Positions 9,336 to 20,515 of a DNA stretch of 64,000 nucleotides are shown piece by piece (position 1 is the first letter of the stretch; each line of letters begins with the position of its first letter). The stretch comes from Cymbomonas tetramitiformis (Eukaryota; Chlorophyta; Pyramimonadophyceae; Pyramimonadales; Pyramimonadaceae). The stretch spans positions 1 to 64,000 of the forward strand of contig LGRX02035238.1 in the NCBI GenBank assembly GCA_001247695.2, written 5' to 3'. The notes beneath the pieces are model-generated. The model was not told where the DNA came from. It searched no databases and was given only the letters and a program-made list of their open reading frames with translations. Both the position numbers and the translations under genes were made by a program.

Positions 9336-12206
9336 TCACTGCTGCACAGAAGTACCTACTGTCTCCAATGCTGAGACAACAGAAGTCTTTGCCCAAAGCT
9401 GATCGAGCAAAGCTGGCCTGCGGGTGGAAGCAATGATTGGGACAAACTTGTTCCCAATGTCAACTGGCCCCGACACAAAATAGGAATTATGCTTGGGCTC
9501 CCTAAAAGAGTCCCACGCCTCCCGAAAGCAATGTGTCACCCTAGGGTGACACTCCAAAACTCCTCTCAAAGCTTTGGCCGGACGACAATGGTAAATCCAA
9601 GCGTGTGCCATGGGCCGTTTCTCCCGACCAAGCCTCGGGACGGGCTCCACTCTCCCTAGACCTGCAAAGGTGTCGATGACACCTTTGGCCCCTAAAGCAA
9701 GAGCCTGAGCAGGGGGGGAAGAAACAGGGGGGGATGTGTCTCTAGGACACACCTCGGCGGAGTCCCCGACAGACACCAACGGGCAGTCTGGAAGGTGCGC
9801 GCGAACAGGGTACAGTGTCAGCTCCTGGCAAACCCAGGGCTAACATAACAGGGGTCTCTTCCACCCTTAGTGGAGAAGAAAACAATTCAGAAGACAAAGG
9901 TGAGGCCGTCACAAGACAAGGCGGGGGCATTCCCCCCAAAGCCGGATCACCCGGCTGCAAAGCATGTGCCGTGTTGCACACATGCAGCAAGCCCCCCTCT
10001 CAAGCCTTAGCCTTGGGGCACCTAATGGCTGAGTGAGCCCCCCTACACGAGGAACATACATGTGGATGTGTGCACCCTGCAAAGCTACAACCCTTCTTCT
10101 TGTTGAAGTTAACGCAATGTTTGCCTTTAGACTTCGAACTAGAAGAAGGTGCAACAACAAGAGAATCCCGAACCACCTTGGGGACCTTCGGAGGGCGTTC
10201 ATCGACCACCCTCTTAGGTGTCCCCAAGGGAGTGAAGAGGTCAGTCCCCGCAACCATTTTGCGGAGCTGAAAGTCTTGCCACACGAGAATGACCTTAGCC
10301 ATCTCCATGGAGGACCCCTCTTCACTCACCAGGTGCATGAGGAAATCATAAAACTCCAACATGACCTTGAAATGAAACTAGTTTGCCCGAAGGCAAAACC
10401 AATTACGAGATAGCAACAAAATCTTGCCACCTTCCTTAGAAGGGGCAGACAGAGCAATCTTTAGGAAGCTAGCTTCCCACTCCTCTAGAGTCTTACACTT
10501 CGAATTAACTCGAAGGTGAGCGCTGCCGTCAACGCCAATCTCCCATGCAGGATTTTCATCCTCCGCGAAAGACTGACGCGGACGAACCCGCAAATCAAGT
10601 AAGGCTGCGAAATTACCGTTATTTTGAAAATGGGGTGTGGTAATACCGGGTAACTTACCGGTAATACTTTCAGTTGTATTACCAACATATTACCGCCTGC
10701 AAGAAATGGCCCAACTTTCGCCTCAGGGCTCCGAATTCATTTTTTTAAGCTCGTGTGGGTTTGTATCGGCCATTAGAATTGTGTCGGCACATAATATATT
10801 GTTATTGCGATGACGAAGGTGCACACACCATACTCTTACTTTTTTTTTCTTCAGAAGTACAGACAGTATCCCAAATCCGGGTTCTTATGGTGCGGTGTAC
10901 GGATCGGGTCCCCGCGAGGTAGCATGATCTGAAACCAATTTCGACTATGCCCATTCTGATACTTTTGCAATTTGTTCGTTTGTACTTTCAACTTTTAAAT
11001 GTCGGCTATGGCGATGTTCGATCGCCGATAGACCAATGGGAACCGGTAATATACCAGGTAATCGCAGGTAATTGGTAAATTACAAGTGCGGTAATTGGTA
11101 ATTTACCGGTAAAATCTTAAGTATGGAGGGTAATTCAAAAACGGGGGTCGGTAATACCAGGTAATTTACCGGTAATTACCGCAGCGGTAATTTACCAAAA
11201 ATATTACCCCGCAGCCTTAAAATCAAGGCCACGATGAACCCCTGAATCAAGTCTAACAGGGGCAAGACGGGTAAAGAGATTCCTACCCGAAAACTCCGCC
11301 GCGCCGGCAAAAATATCGTTGCCCTTCACCGCTGCCTCGATGTCAGCATCAGACTGTCGATGTTTCTCCGGCACCGTTGGCGTCACCGGAGCAATCGGAC
11401 TGACAGCCATTGGTGCCGAAATGCCCGCAGCCCCGGGAACACCACCACCAGCTGAGGCGGCAACATGCCCACCCTTTGCTGACGGCGACTCTGGGGGGGG
11501 GCCAAGCAAAGAAAAATCAACATATGGACGCGCGGATCGACCATCGCCGCGAAAGCCTGCCACGCACTTTGTCATTTCCGCCTTCACGGAAAAGACGAAA
11601 GCGCGCAGCAGCTGCGGGGTCCGCAAAGGAACCTCCAATGACGGAGGGTCATCAACCGCCAACCGCGGACAAAAGTGAATCATCAGCGGAAAAGCGGCCG
11701 GCCTAAGCTTCACCAACGGGCTTACTCTGAAGTGAGCCGTACCGGACGCAACGAGAAACTCCGACAAACGCGTCGAGTGCACACCAAGCACCGCGATCAA
11801 CACATCAAGGCACTCCAAAGACCATGCCTCTACGCACAACGGCGCCGAATCGAAGGCAGCGACGAGAGCCTGAAGCTCGGAAGAAAGGGGAGGGAGGACC
11901 TGCGACAATCGCTGCAACAACAACAACAACCTGAGCTGCAAGTTGAACCTGTTGCGCATCGACGGTCGCTTTAAGCGCCGCCATCGCAGTTGCATGCTCT
12001 GCCTTTTGCCGGGCCAACTGTGCCTGAATCACGGCCAACATCGGATCCATGAGCACAACAGGTGCAACGGGAGCAACCGGCGCTGGCACAACTGGCAACG
12101 TCGCGGAATAGATCTGAGCCGAGTGCAACACTCGACCAACTAATTTCCACGACAATTCCACCACTATTTTAATGGGTCCCCACGGAGCCGGCAACAGGGG
12201 AACCAA
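9336..12206 (-). pseudogene. Gag-like region of element E with Cys/His finger
   Basis: The minus-strand frames contain an N-terminal Ala/Pro-rich and Gln-rich region with likely coiled coil (12206-11805), a central region (11995-11228) and a C-terminal Cys/His cluster (10362-10000). The cluster reads CVNFNKKKGCSFAGC, then HPHVCSSC and HSAIRC, a finger type seen in retroelement Gag-like proteins. A 620-bp MITE interrupts the region at 10600-11219. The frame on its two sides would be continuous without the insert and one target-site copy, so the Gag was still open there when the MITE landed. Confidence 0.6.
10600..11219. mobile_element. 620-bp hAT-like MITE with perfect 8-bp TSD
   Basis: The inverted termini TAAGGCTGCG (10600-10609) and CGCAGCCTTA (11210-11219) are flanked by a perfect 8-bp direct repeat AAATCAAG (10592-10599 and 11220-11227). 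The interior is AT-rich near the ends and carries many copies of the palindromic word GGTAATTACC/GGTAATTTACC. It has no coding capacity, so it would need a transposase in trans. An 8-bp duplication is the hallmark of hAT-superfamily transposition; the family assignment is inferred from that and from the T-A-start TIR. Confidence 0.85.
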
Positions 12207-12959
12207 GTCTCACTGCGCCGGCATGGAATACGTGGACGCTGCCATCGGATCAGCGACAAGAAATCACGTGCCAGCAGCCGTGAGCGCCGGAAGATCAGCA
12301 GCTAACGCATGCGGAATGCTCTCCCGAAAAGCGGCGCGAAGAGGCCCGAAGTGCTGAGCAAGCCATCTTGCGCGGCTAAAGCTGACACCCGCGACAACCG
12401 AGGAGTGGAGCGGATAGTCAGAAAGAAAGCTAGATGGTCATTCAAGGCAGCACGCACAACAGGCGATCCCCAAATGGGGACCGGGGCAACCGGTCAAGGG
12501 GGAGGAATCTGCGCCATAAAGAAAACAGTAAGAAGTCAGTGAAAGTAATCAAACTTCGAGCCTGGGAATTATTTGTTTACAATAATTCGCTCTAGAAAAA
12601 AGAGCTAAACCGTGCTTTTGGCACGTGTGGGCTCGAAGTGAGAAAACTGGTTCACGAATCTGTTGAACCTGTTTTAAGCACAGTTTGCGCAAAGCTCTTG
12701 GTGGTTAGCCGAGACTCGATCGGGCCACGTGGCGCTGATCGGGCAGTGGCAGTTTGAAAACCCCGGAAACTCAGATCAGGCAAACTGACTCGGGCAAACT
12801 GACACGCGGGGACCGTGACCGTCCGAAAAGTTGCAGGTGACAAAGCTGTCGCGCTCCCTCGTCACTACGGGTTTTGTCGCACAAAAAATTTGATGCCCAA
12901 AAACATCCCAGGCGACAGGAGGGAGAGGGTGTACAATGCTACCTTCGAATAACTGAAAT

Positions 12960-14190
12960 TATAGTGCCAATAATTTTGAAGGAAACGGGGTGATCGACGG
13001 GCAGAGGGGCAGGTGCAGGGACAACTCGGTTTGCAAGAAACTTGGATGGGTGACCCAGAGGGGCTGGGAGAGGCGGGGTGGGCGTGCTGTAAGGATTGAG
13101 TGTGGGTGGATGCGCTGTCAGTGACTTTCCTTCCGTGATGGTTTCTAAGAAGGTGTGGGGACTGTTCACCGAGTGTGTGATGGTCGGACTTGAAAAGATG
13201 CGGGTAGACACGGAGAACGTCAAGGCGAACAAGCTTTTCTTTTAAATACCGCACCTGGCTCTTCAGCCGGTCCAGCAAGGAATGAAGAAGGGTGTGATGG
13301 CCCAGATCATTAAACTGCGGTGCACCCACTTCCTACATAGTGAGTGGGAGGGGCTGTATACAAAAGCGCCGAGGAATCAACGAGGAGTGGCTGAGGCAGA
13401 TGTCGAAGGGGTACTTCGAAATGCGGTACGGTTGGAGAAGGCGGGCCAACTAGGAAAGGCAGCGAAAAGGCTGGAATTCTTTGGCCAAGCTGGCACCGGC
13501 GACGGAGGAGACGCTGCGGAAGCTGGAGGGATTTTACCTGGTAGGGATGGATAGGAGGCAGGATGTTGGAAGGGATGCCCGACGGGAGCTTCAGGAGCAG
13601 ACGCTCGAGCTGGATGAGAAGACGTTCGACAATGTCATGTATGCGTATCGTGCCGCAGGCCTCGGGACCGGGCAGCTCTATCTCAATGGCGGGGGGAATA
13701 TTTGCGGGCGGTCCATGTCTTTGGTGGGCGAGATGCACTGTTGGAGGTTTGCAACCATCGGGCAGCGGGTTGGGCCCCTGCAGGGATGCGGGAGTGCTTA
13801 GCAGGCGCGTTAATGAAGGACAACCTCGGCGTCTATGTCCGGGCCATTGCATGTGGCAAGGTCCTCCGGAAGCTCGTGACGAAGGACATAATTATGCAGG
13901 CAGCGTGCGAAGCCTTCAGCCTTCATCAGGGGTCGATTTTGTGGGCGGCTGCAAGACGATGAGCGTGCTGGTGGGCTGCGGGCGGCCTAGATCGGGGTCG
14001 GTGGCGGTAAAAGGAGGGGCGGACATGGGGCGGGCGGCCCTAGACCGGCACCCGGAGTGGGTTTGTGTCAAGGCGGATGCCAAGAATGCCTTCACTGAGG
14101 TGCACCGTGAGGCCATGTTTGAGGCTATTGAGGGGGGATTTTCCAGAGCTGTGGGCATCCGAAACATCCCTCACCTAAACAACTCCTACA
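12960..14190 (+). pseudogene. LINE fragment: N-terminal region and start of reverse transcriptase
   Basis: Frame-shifted plus-strand pieces read VSKKVWGLFTECV, FLHSEWEGLYTKA, KAGQLGKAAKRLEF, LMKDNLGVYVRAIACGKVL (an RT 'K..GxxRPI' type segment), VAVKGGADMGRAALDRHP and WVCVKADAKNAF. The last matches the RT first-Asp box of a non-LTR element. The similarity stops near 14185. It belongs to the same family as the minus-strand fragment at 32930-34760, which shares HPEWVCVKADAKNAF. There are at least three frame changes. Confidence 0.7.
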
Positions 14191-17100
14191 GAAGTAGTGC
14201 ATAGCAATTCAATATGGCTTGCTATTCAAGCCCGTCCAGCATCGAAACATTCATTGTGGATAGTCCTCCAATGCTCTGCTGTGCAGCCTGAAAGCTTGCG
14301 CGCCATGCATAATGTCCTCCAGCACAACCAGGGCTGCCCACACCACAACAGCCCCGGCAACCGCCTCACCACTCGGGTTCAATGTCTGGAGCGCCTCAAG
14401 TGCCTTAGGCTCCATGGGGGCGAGGACCCCAGCGTCAAGGCTCCCGATTACCTAAGCCGGCTGCCCTTCCTTCACAAATCAAGCTGACAACGCCGGTCAT
14501 GGCTCCCTTCTCCAAATTCTTGGCTGGCCACACAAGAGACGAGGGGGCAGCGGCCCGGTATAGAGCCTCCCACTCTCCTGCCAGCATCTATCCAGGCAAC
14601 CCTTTCTCACACCGCCAGCTCTGCCGGGATGGACTTTTCCGCACCCCTGGCTGCGGCGCCAGCAACAGCTGTGGCGGCACCCCATCAGCCGCTAGAAATC
14701 CTCATCATCCCCACCCAGATTGCGAAGCGAGTACCCAGTGTTTGATGCTTGTTACTAAGGAGTGAGTGTCTATAGCATCTCCCAGTACTCCGGTAGCTCT
14801 GTCTCTACCTGCTGAGGCAATGCCAAACATTTCAGACACTGCATGCACTTGTGGCATGTTGGATCCCATTTGCCGCAAAGCAGCCCGCGTTGAACACGTG
14901 GCCGCCACTGCCGTCACCTTTTTCGCCACGTTGAGGTGTCGTTGCCATTAACCTGTTCCCTGAGCAGATCCTTCGAAAGTCCATTGTGCAAAATCCAGCT
15001 TACATTTCTTCATATTTTAGGGTTTAAGGTTTTGGGGTTTTTAACATGCTTCAGAGAAACCTCCATCCCGCCGGAAGATCCGCTCATAAGGGATGACCTA
15101 ATCGATCTCCCAACTCCCGATATTCATTTTGGTGGGTCGGACACCACAAGTGGCCCAAAATTGAGCCCGGGAGCCCGGGAGGACAAAATTAGCCCGTTTG
15201 TTACCACCGCGAGTGGGTCACATATAACCCGCATACCGGCCTAAGGTTTAATAAGGGTTTCTTGTTCTGCAGCAGTGAAAAAATCCACAATACAGTCCAG
15301 CTAAGCCCCGGGACACATCCTGAGGTGGACATGACACTCCACTGCAACGCCCCCTGGCAATAATTGTCCAAGGCTGCCACAGTGCCACTGCAGTTTCGCA
15401 GGACTCCTCCAAATCCACCGGTTTTGTTAGGCTGACATGTTACTCAAGTATCTCACTTTTTATAGTGATTTGATGGGTCACACTTGGTGTAGGTCAAAAG
15501 TTCCACAACACTCCAACTCGTTCCTAAAAGCATGGGGAACCTCCATAAGAGCACACATCAATGCCATCGATCGATGCTCCGTGTTCCTGACCCGCATCGG
15601 CGCTTTCACAAGTTGTCCGCAAGAAGACACAGTGACTCCATTGCAGCCCTTCTTGCTCAATTGTGGGAAATAAAGGCCTCATCATGCTCTCACCAGGACC
15701 GCCGATCTTCTCATCATCTTCGGTGGGAAACCTGCTGTCTCCTCTTCGTCCCGTTATTTGCCATCCGGCAACCAAAGCCTGGTCCACCGCAAGCAGGGTT
15801 GGAAGGCAAGCATGGTTACTACAGATGACTCCTGCATGAGCCGAGGTGGCATTTAGGGATCTGGAATATTAGACCAAACAGAATCGTTTGCCCAATTTTC
15901 CCAAATAATCTCCGCATTGGCTGGACCAGAGTTAGCATCATCACATGTTACAAGTTCTCCGGAGCAGGCCCTTGCAGGGCCGGCTTTGCCTCCTCCAGCA
16001 CATATTTTTGCTGAAGCAGGGTTGATATGCTTGAGACGTGTGACGCTTACACTTGCCCAATGCTCCAATGAGTTTTCGAGCAAGCTGGTTGTATCTAGTA
16101 AGGGCATTTCCACCTCTGCTTGGCAAAAGTATGCAAATAAAATGATAAGTGATTGCCCATGCGATAACTACATCAGGTTAAATGGCAGTTCGTGCGGGGA
16201 GTTAGAACGAGTCTACACGTCGTGTAGTACAACATATACAGTGATAAACTCTTCACAGACGCGCAGTGTTCTTGTTGATGGTGGCGTTTTTCTTTGGAGG
16301 GTCCTTGCAATGAGCAACCAGAGAGTTGAACGAGGCCTCTTAGCACAAGTAGACTTTTTGGTAGTTCCATGTGTGCAGTGATGTCGCTGCGACCCACGAG
16401 CTGTTCAAATAGCCGACCTATAAAACCAACGTCAGACTCGTTGCTAGATTCTATGTTGAACCGGTGAATCAGGAACTCTAACGAGTTCTCGTCAATCCAT
16501 CCATAAAGCATTCGAAATGAATGTGGATCACTCGTCTGACTGGAATGTTTTCTCTGAGTGTCTAAGGTCTTGTTGTTCTAAGGTCACTAGCTAGTGTGCA
16601 AGAAGCGCCTGAAGGTCTTGTTGTTCATTGAACGAATAGTGGGCTGCAACTTATTGGTGGTTGTCTTATCTATTTCCAATAGGTAACACTGAACCAATCC
16701 TAGCACTAAATAAAGAAGGAGAATCCGAACTACTGTGCCTGCTTACTAATGGATGAACGACTCTACCTCATCAATACCCTATGCAGCGATGTGTCTTGTC
16801 GTATTGTCTTCAAGACCCAACAAGCAACTATCAAGATCAGCTCAGCTCAACCCTTCGGTTGACCATGCTTTTGCTTATTGGACACGCATCGGAGCACCTG
16901 GCAGGACGCCGAGAACAGGAACCGCAAGTGCCATGCGCATCGCAACTTTGTTTTCCCTCTCATTTTCTTTTGGTGTTTTCTTGCTTGTATCAGAGCACCT
17001 ACATAGGATAGAGTTCAACATAGAGCGAGTCTATCGATTGAAAACTAGAGGAGCCCTGCCCCATCCAGCGGCCCTCAATAGTCTACAGGGTTGTATTAGT

Positions 17101-17525
17101 GGTACCTTTTCGCAACCCCGTCCTATTTTGGCATGCTGTTACTTGCTTCATCCTATGGCGTTGCGGTGGGCTGGCCTGCTGAGGTGGTTGACGTGCCTCA
17201 GTCACATTATCTACTAATGCGACGAACATGTGTGATGAAGCACAGGTTCATGTGCACCCCAATGTACACAACTGTACAGACAGCGTAGCCACTCGGAGGC
17301 TACAATATTATTTGACTACAACGGGCACCTGACATAGCACGTCATAGCGTCAAGCGTGTATTTCCCCCATCGATGGGGATACACCATCTCCCCAAGTTGC
17401 TGGCATATTCACCAGCTGCAGACCATGTAATCATGCATTTGACGTTATTGTCCTGCCGCGAGTATCCACGCTATGTCGTAGGTGCGAACATGCTCGCCAC
17501 CGAACAATCACGGATATATATATAT
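14191..17525. other. No recognised gene (3.3 kb, probable intron)
   Basis: Several open frames of 60-150 codons exist on both strands (for example 15917-16381 plus), but none shows a recognisable domain, repeat or matching splice signals. I could not identify any transposon ends here. Confidence 0.4.
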
Positions 17526-17795
17526 GGGATAAGTCTACATCGGGGGCCGACATTTCATTTAAATCCACATCGGGGCAGACATCTCATTTAATCCACATCG
17601 GGGCACCACATCGGGGCAGACACTCATTTTAATACATCCGGGGGCATACTTCATTTTAATCCACATCGGGGGTAGACATGTCATTTTAATCTACATCGGG
17701 GGCTGACATGTCATTTTAATCTACATCGGGGGCCGACATCTCATTTTAATCCACATCGGGTGTAGACATCTCATTTTAATCCACATCGGGGGTAT
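17526..17795 (+). repeat. Array of 30-bp repeats, forward orientation
   Basis: About eight units carry the core CATCGGGGGTAGACATNTCA followed by TTTTAATC. The array opens with GGGATAAGTCTACATC at 17526. The same word appears inverted (CTTATCCC) at 25500-25507 at the end of the opposite array, so this may be the outer end of a large inverted-repeat element. Confidence 0.85.
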
Positions 17796-17805
17796 GCATT
17801 ACCTT

Positions 17806-18098
17806 CAACGTAAGGATATAATGTAAACGAAACATAATTCTGCAAATCCAACCGGTAGATATGTAAATCATATCGCGATAAAAATATCTACCGGTTGGAT
17901 TCGCGAAATAATGTTTTTTGGAGTGTCCAGCAGTGAAAAACTGTTTCATTTCGCCAAACAAGACAGTCTTTCGTCGTTTGTGGCACCAAAAAACATTATT
18001 TCGCAAATCCAACCGGTAGATATGCTCATCGTAACACGAGTTACATATCTACCGGTTGGATTTGCGTAGTTATGTTTCGTTTACATTATATCGTTGCG
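17806..18098. repeat. ~290-bp nested foldback element
   Basis: The outer arms (CAACG...ATAATGTAAACGAAACAT against ATGTTTCGTTTACATTAT...CGTTG) are inverted. Inside them the word AAATCCAACCGGTAGATAT occurs four times in alternating orientation (17843, 17884, 18004 and 18045 regions), with an inner pair AATAATGTTTTTTGG/CCAAAAAACATTATT. The stretch could fold into a double hairpin. It lies between the two opposed 30-bp arrays. Confidence 0.8.
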
Positions 18099-18130
18099 TG
18101 TGTCTTCTGTTTACGCATGCTATGCAATGT

Positions 18131-18260
18131 CAACCCCCGATGTGGATTAAAATGAGATGTCTACACCCGATGTGAAACGTTTAGGCGTGTCAGCCCCCGA
18201 TGTGGATTAAAATCAAATGTCGGCCCCCGATGTAGATTAAAATGAGATGTCTGCCCCCGA
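18131..18260 (-). repeat. 30-bp repeat array, inverted orientation, runs into gap
   Basis: About four units of the reverse-complement form (CCCCCGATGTGGATTAAAAT) run from 18131 to the assembly gap. They pair as an inverted repeat with the array at 17526-17795. Confidence 0.85.
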
Positions 18261-18457
18261 NNNNNNNNNNNNNNNNNNNNNNNNNNNNNNNNNNNNNNNN
18301 NNNNNNNNNNNNNNNNNNNNNNNNNNNNNNNNNNNNNNNNNNNNNNNNNNNNNNNNNNNNNNNNNNNNNNNNNNNNNNNNNNNNNNNNNNNNNNNNNNNN
18401 NNNNNNNNNNNNNNNNNNNNNNNNNNNNNNNNNNNNNNNNNNNNNNNNNNNNNNNNN
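18261..18457. other. Assembly gap (197 N)
   Basis: A run of 197 N bases. Repeat arrays of the same 30-bp family but a different subtype and orientation abut it on both sides, so the true length and arrangement are unknown. Confidence 0.99.
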
Positions 18458-18640
18458 ATTGTGTGTAGACATTTCATTATAATCCTGATTGGGTGTAGGC
18501 ACTTCATTTGAATCTAGATTGGGTGTAGGCACTTCATTTTAATCCAGATTGGGTGTAGGCACTTCATTTTAATCCAGATTGGGTGTAGACATTTCATTTT
18601 AATCCAGATTGGGTGTACGTAGGCATTTCATTTTATACCT
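18458..18640 (+). repeat. 30-bp repeat array, subtype 2, forward
   Basis: About six units of AATCCAGATTGGGTGTAGGC followed by ACTTCATTTT with a strict 30-bp period. The subtype has GATTGGGTGTAG where the array at 17.5 kb has CATCGGGGGTAG. Its inverted partner lies at 19985-20080 and 25358-25507. Confidence 0.88.
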
Positions 18641-18900
18641 TGTGGGCATTATTACACTACAATGCATTCTATGCATTACTTTACATTACATTCCGACTGT
18701 ACATTACATTCCGACATCACATTACATTCTGACCGTACATTACATCCCGACATCACATTACATTCTAACCGTACATAACATTCCAGCATCACATTACATT
18801 TGCTGGTAATAATATTGTTACATCTCGACATCATACTGCATATTGCTAGTAATACTAATGTTACATTCCGACATCATATTGCATTTGCTGGTAAAAATAA
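18641..18900 (+). repeat. Degenerate ~20-bp minisatellite
   Basis: ACATTACATTCCGACATC-like and ACATTACATTCTGACCGT-like words alternate about a dozen times, decaying toward the right end. Confidence 0.75.
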
Positions 18901-19127
18901 AATGGTCCGGGTAATACTAACCATTCTACCTAGCACGATGCACGCAAGATATCACTGACACGATAACAACCTAAGCAGGCATGGAATCAGAGGTGATTGT
19001 TTGATACAATAAAGGGACACCGCGTATACATATCTCAACAGAAGGGTACTTCAAATTACACAACCACACTCCCATATCAGCTCGGTGGCTCTTTCTCAGC
19101 AAACCTCAGCAAGTCTTTCACATTTTT

Positions 19128-19325
19128 AGTTACTGCACGCAGTACTTCAATCTCAACACGGCGGTGCTTCAGCAGCAATCTCGGCACTGGTTTTTTAGAT
19201 CCTACTGCACTTGTTGCATCTTTTGTTAGTTACTGCAGTACTTCAATCTCAGCACGGCGGTGCTACAGCAGCAATCTCGGCACTGGTTCTTTAGATCCTA
19301 CTGCACTTGTTGCGACGGTGTCCCT
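19128..19325 (+). repeat. ~98-bp direct duplication
   Basis: The segment beginning TAGTTACTGC and continuing AGTACTTCAATCTCA...ACGGCGGTGCT...CTGCACTTGTTGC occurs at about 19128 and again at about 19226 with few differences. The second copy runs into the 3' end of the MULE transposase remnant. Confidence 0.8.
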
Positions 19326-19728
19326 CCTGCCCACACTTGCTGCATTTTGATCTCTTTTTCGGAAGAACCCTCTCCAGGATTCCTTTCTTCCGCGCCTGCT
19401 TCTGTGGGCGGCCTTTTCTTTTGGCCGCCGCTGGGGGAAGTAGCAACCGAGGATCGTACAAAGGATGCGCCTCACAATCAGTCAAGTTCGGATGTGGTGG
19501 GAAAACAAGAGGCACAGGATACTGCTTCTTCCACTGTGCAGTTGTCTTCATCACGTCCACGTAATCCTCCCACTTACGTCCGGTCACCCGCCCATGAGCC
19601 AGATTGTGGTGGCACGGCAAGCCGTGCAGTTTCGGCCACCCACAATCACACTCCGCAGGCTCCCCCGCGCGGAGCGTGCTGATGTAGCTGACACCAGGAG
19701 TCACTGTGGACTCGATCCTGGCGACCAC
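19291..19728 (-). pseudogene. Mutator-like (MULE) transposase C-terminus: SWIM finger + zinc knuckle
   Basis: The 145-codon frame has a SWIM-type zinc finger (CDCGWPKLHGLPCHH, i.e. C-x-C ... C-x-H), then a segment with WKKQYPVPLVFPP, a basic KRKGRPQKQARKK stretch and a CCHC knuckle (CSKCGQEGHRRNKC). This order is typical of the C-terminal end of MULE transposases. The catalytic DDE domain was not found upstream, so only the tail is present. It lies between the forward 30-bp array (18458-18640) and the inverted array (19985-20080). This suggests the arrays are the termini of a Mutator-like element. Confidence 0.72.
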
Positions 19729-19984
19729 CTTATCACTTGCGGTGAAAGAGAGGCGGCGGAGGCAGTAGGGGCAGTGGATCTAGTGATGCGTGTTGCTTGC
19801 GGGGAGCCGGAAGAAGTGGTCTCCCGCGGTCTTTGTTGCGTTCTGCTGAACCGTGGCATGTGAAGGATATCAATTAAACGGTTTCACTGAGCAGTCGGTG
19901 ATCATTCATTGACACGCAGTGAGGGTTTTTGGCAAGAACACGACCGTAAGCGGTTGGAATGATTTGAAACCGGACGGTGCCCTT

Positions 19985-20080
19985 ATACCTGTGTCTACAC
20001 CCGATGACACATTAAAATGAAGTGCCTACACCCATTCTAGACCAAAATGAAATGTCTACACCCAATCTGGATTAAATGTT
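19985..20080 (-). repeat. 30-bp repeat array, inverted, interrupted by element A
   Basis: Units in the form CTACACCCAATCTGGATTAA run up to 20080, where the B2 terminus of element A starts. The array resumes at 25358. Copy A therefore inserted inside this array. Confidence 0.85.
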
Positions 20081-20466
20081 TTTCTCTTTTGCTCGAATCC
20101 TCATTTGCCAAAGGCAGGCACTGCAATACATTTCATTAAAATGATTTTGTAAAGTGTTTAAAATGCATTTTGTGCTTTTTACATGCTTTCTAAATTCATG
20201 TTTTTTATGAGATGTCCAGACTGTCTGTGCACGTCACCATAAGGAAAGAGTCCTCTGGGTCGGGAGCGGTGGGAAGAGCAAAAGGAACAGAGCTGAACAG
20301 GCGTGTCGCTTCGTGGCTACTTGTACATCCTGTTTGTGTCACGGAGCTACATGTGTCATTCGGCTCTACTGCAGCAGGAGTCACGGATTCTGAAAGTCTG
20401 AAACCACAAAAATTCTGTTGCACTCCAATTTGAACATTTCTCTTTTGCTCGAATCCTCATTTGCCA
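20081..20466 (-). repeat. Copy A 3' terminus: B1-A2-B2 split repeats
   Basis: B1 (20438-20466) and B2 (20081-20109) are identical 29-mers, on the element strand GGCAAATGAGG...AAAGAGAAA. Between them lies A2 (20274-20437), about 163 bp, which starts TGTTCAAATTGGAG and matches A1 at the other end. About 165 bp of unique sequence separates A2 from B2. Confidence 0.9.
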
Positions 20467-20515
20467 TGAAACCAAAGATGAAACTGTGAGGCACACAAAA
20501 GAAATCTGATCTCTG

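Larger units (their letters stand above)
5530..12930 (-). mobile_element. Element E: decayed DIRS/PAT-like YR retrotransposon
   Basis: On the minus strand the order is Gag-like region (12.2-9.3 kb), reverse transcriptase (9.2-8.36 kb), RNase H (8.14-7.8 kb), a methyltransferase-like remnant (7.7-7.44 kb) and tyrosine recombinase (7.16-6.15 kb). This is the domain order of DIRS-order elements. All domains are broken by stops or frameshifts. A hAT-like MITE is inserted at 10600. A 65-bp direct repeat (5906-5970 and 5995-6059) lies just beyond the YR 3' end and may be part of its terminal repeats. Outer limits are approximate. It is not closely related to copies A-D: its YR has the SFRRGGAT/HGDW type of motifs. 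Confidence 0.7.

Noticed and set aside
15917..16381. 154-codon plus-strand frame as a gene
   Set aside because: No domain, no matching splice signals and no repeats; indistinguishable from chance.
17526..17795. Telomere-like or CRISPR-like repeat
   Set aside because: 30-bp units are head-to-tail without spacers and occur as opposed pairs around transposon debris.
18161..18532. Open frames spanning the N run
   Set aside because: They exist only because N codons are not stops.
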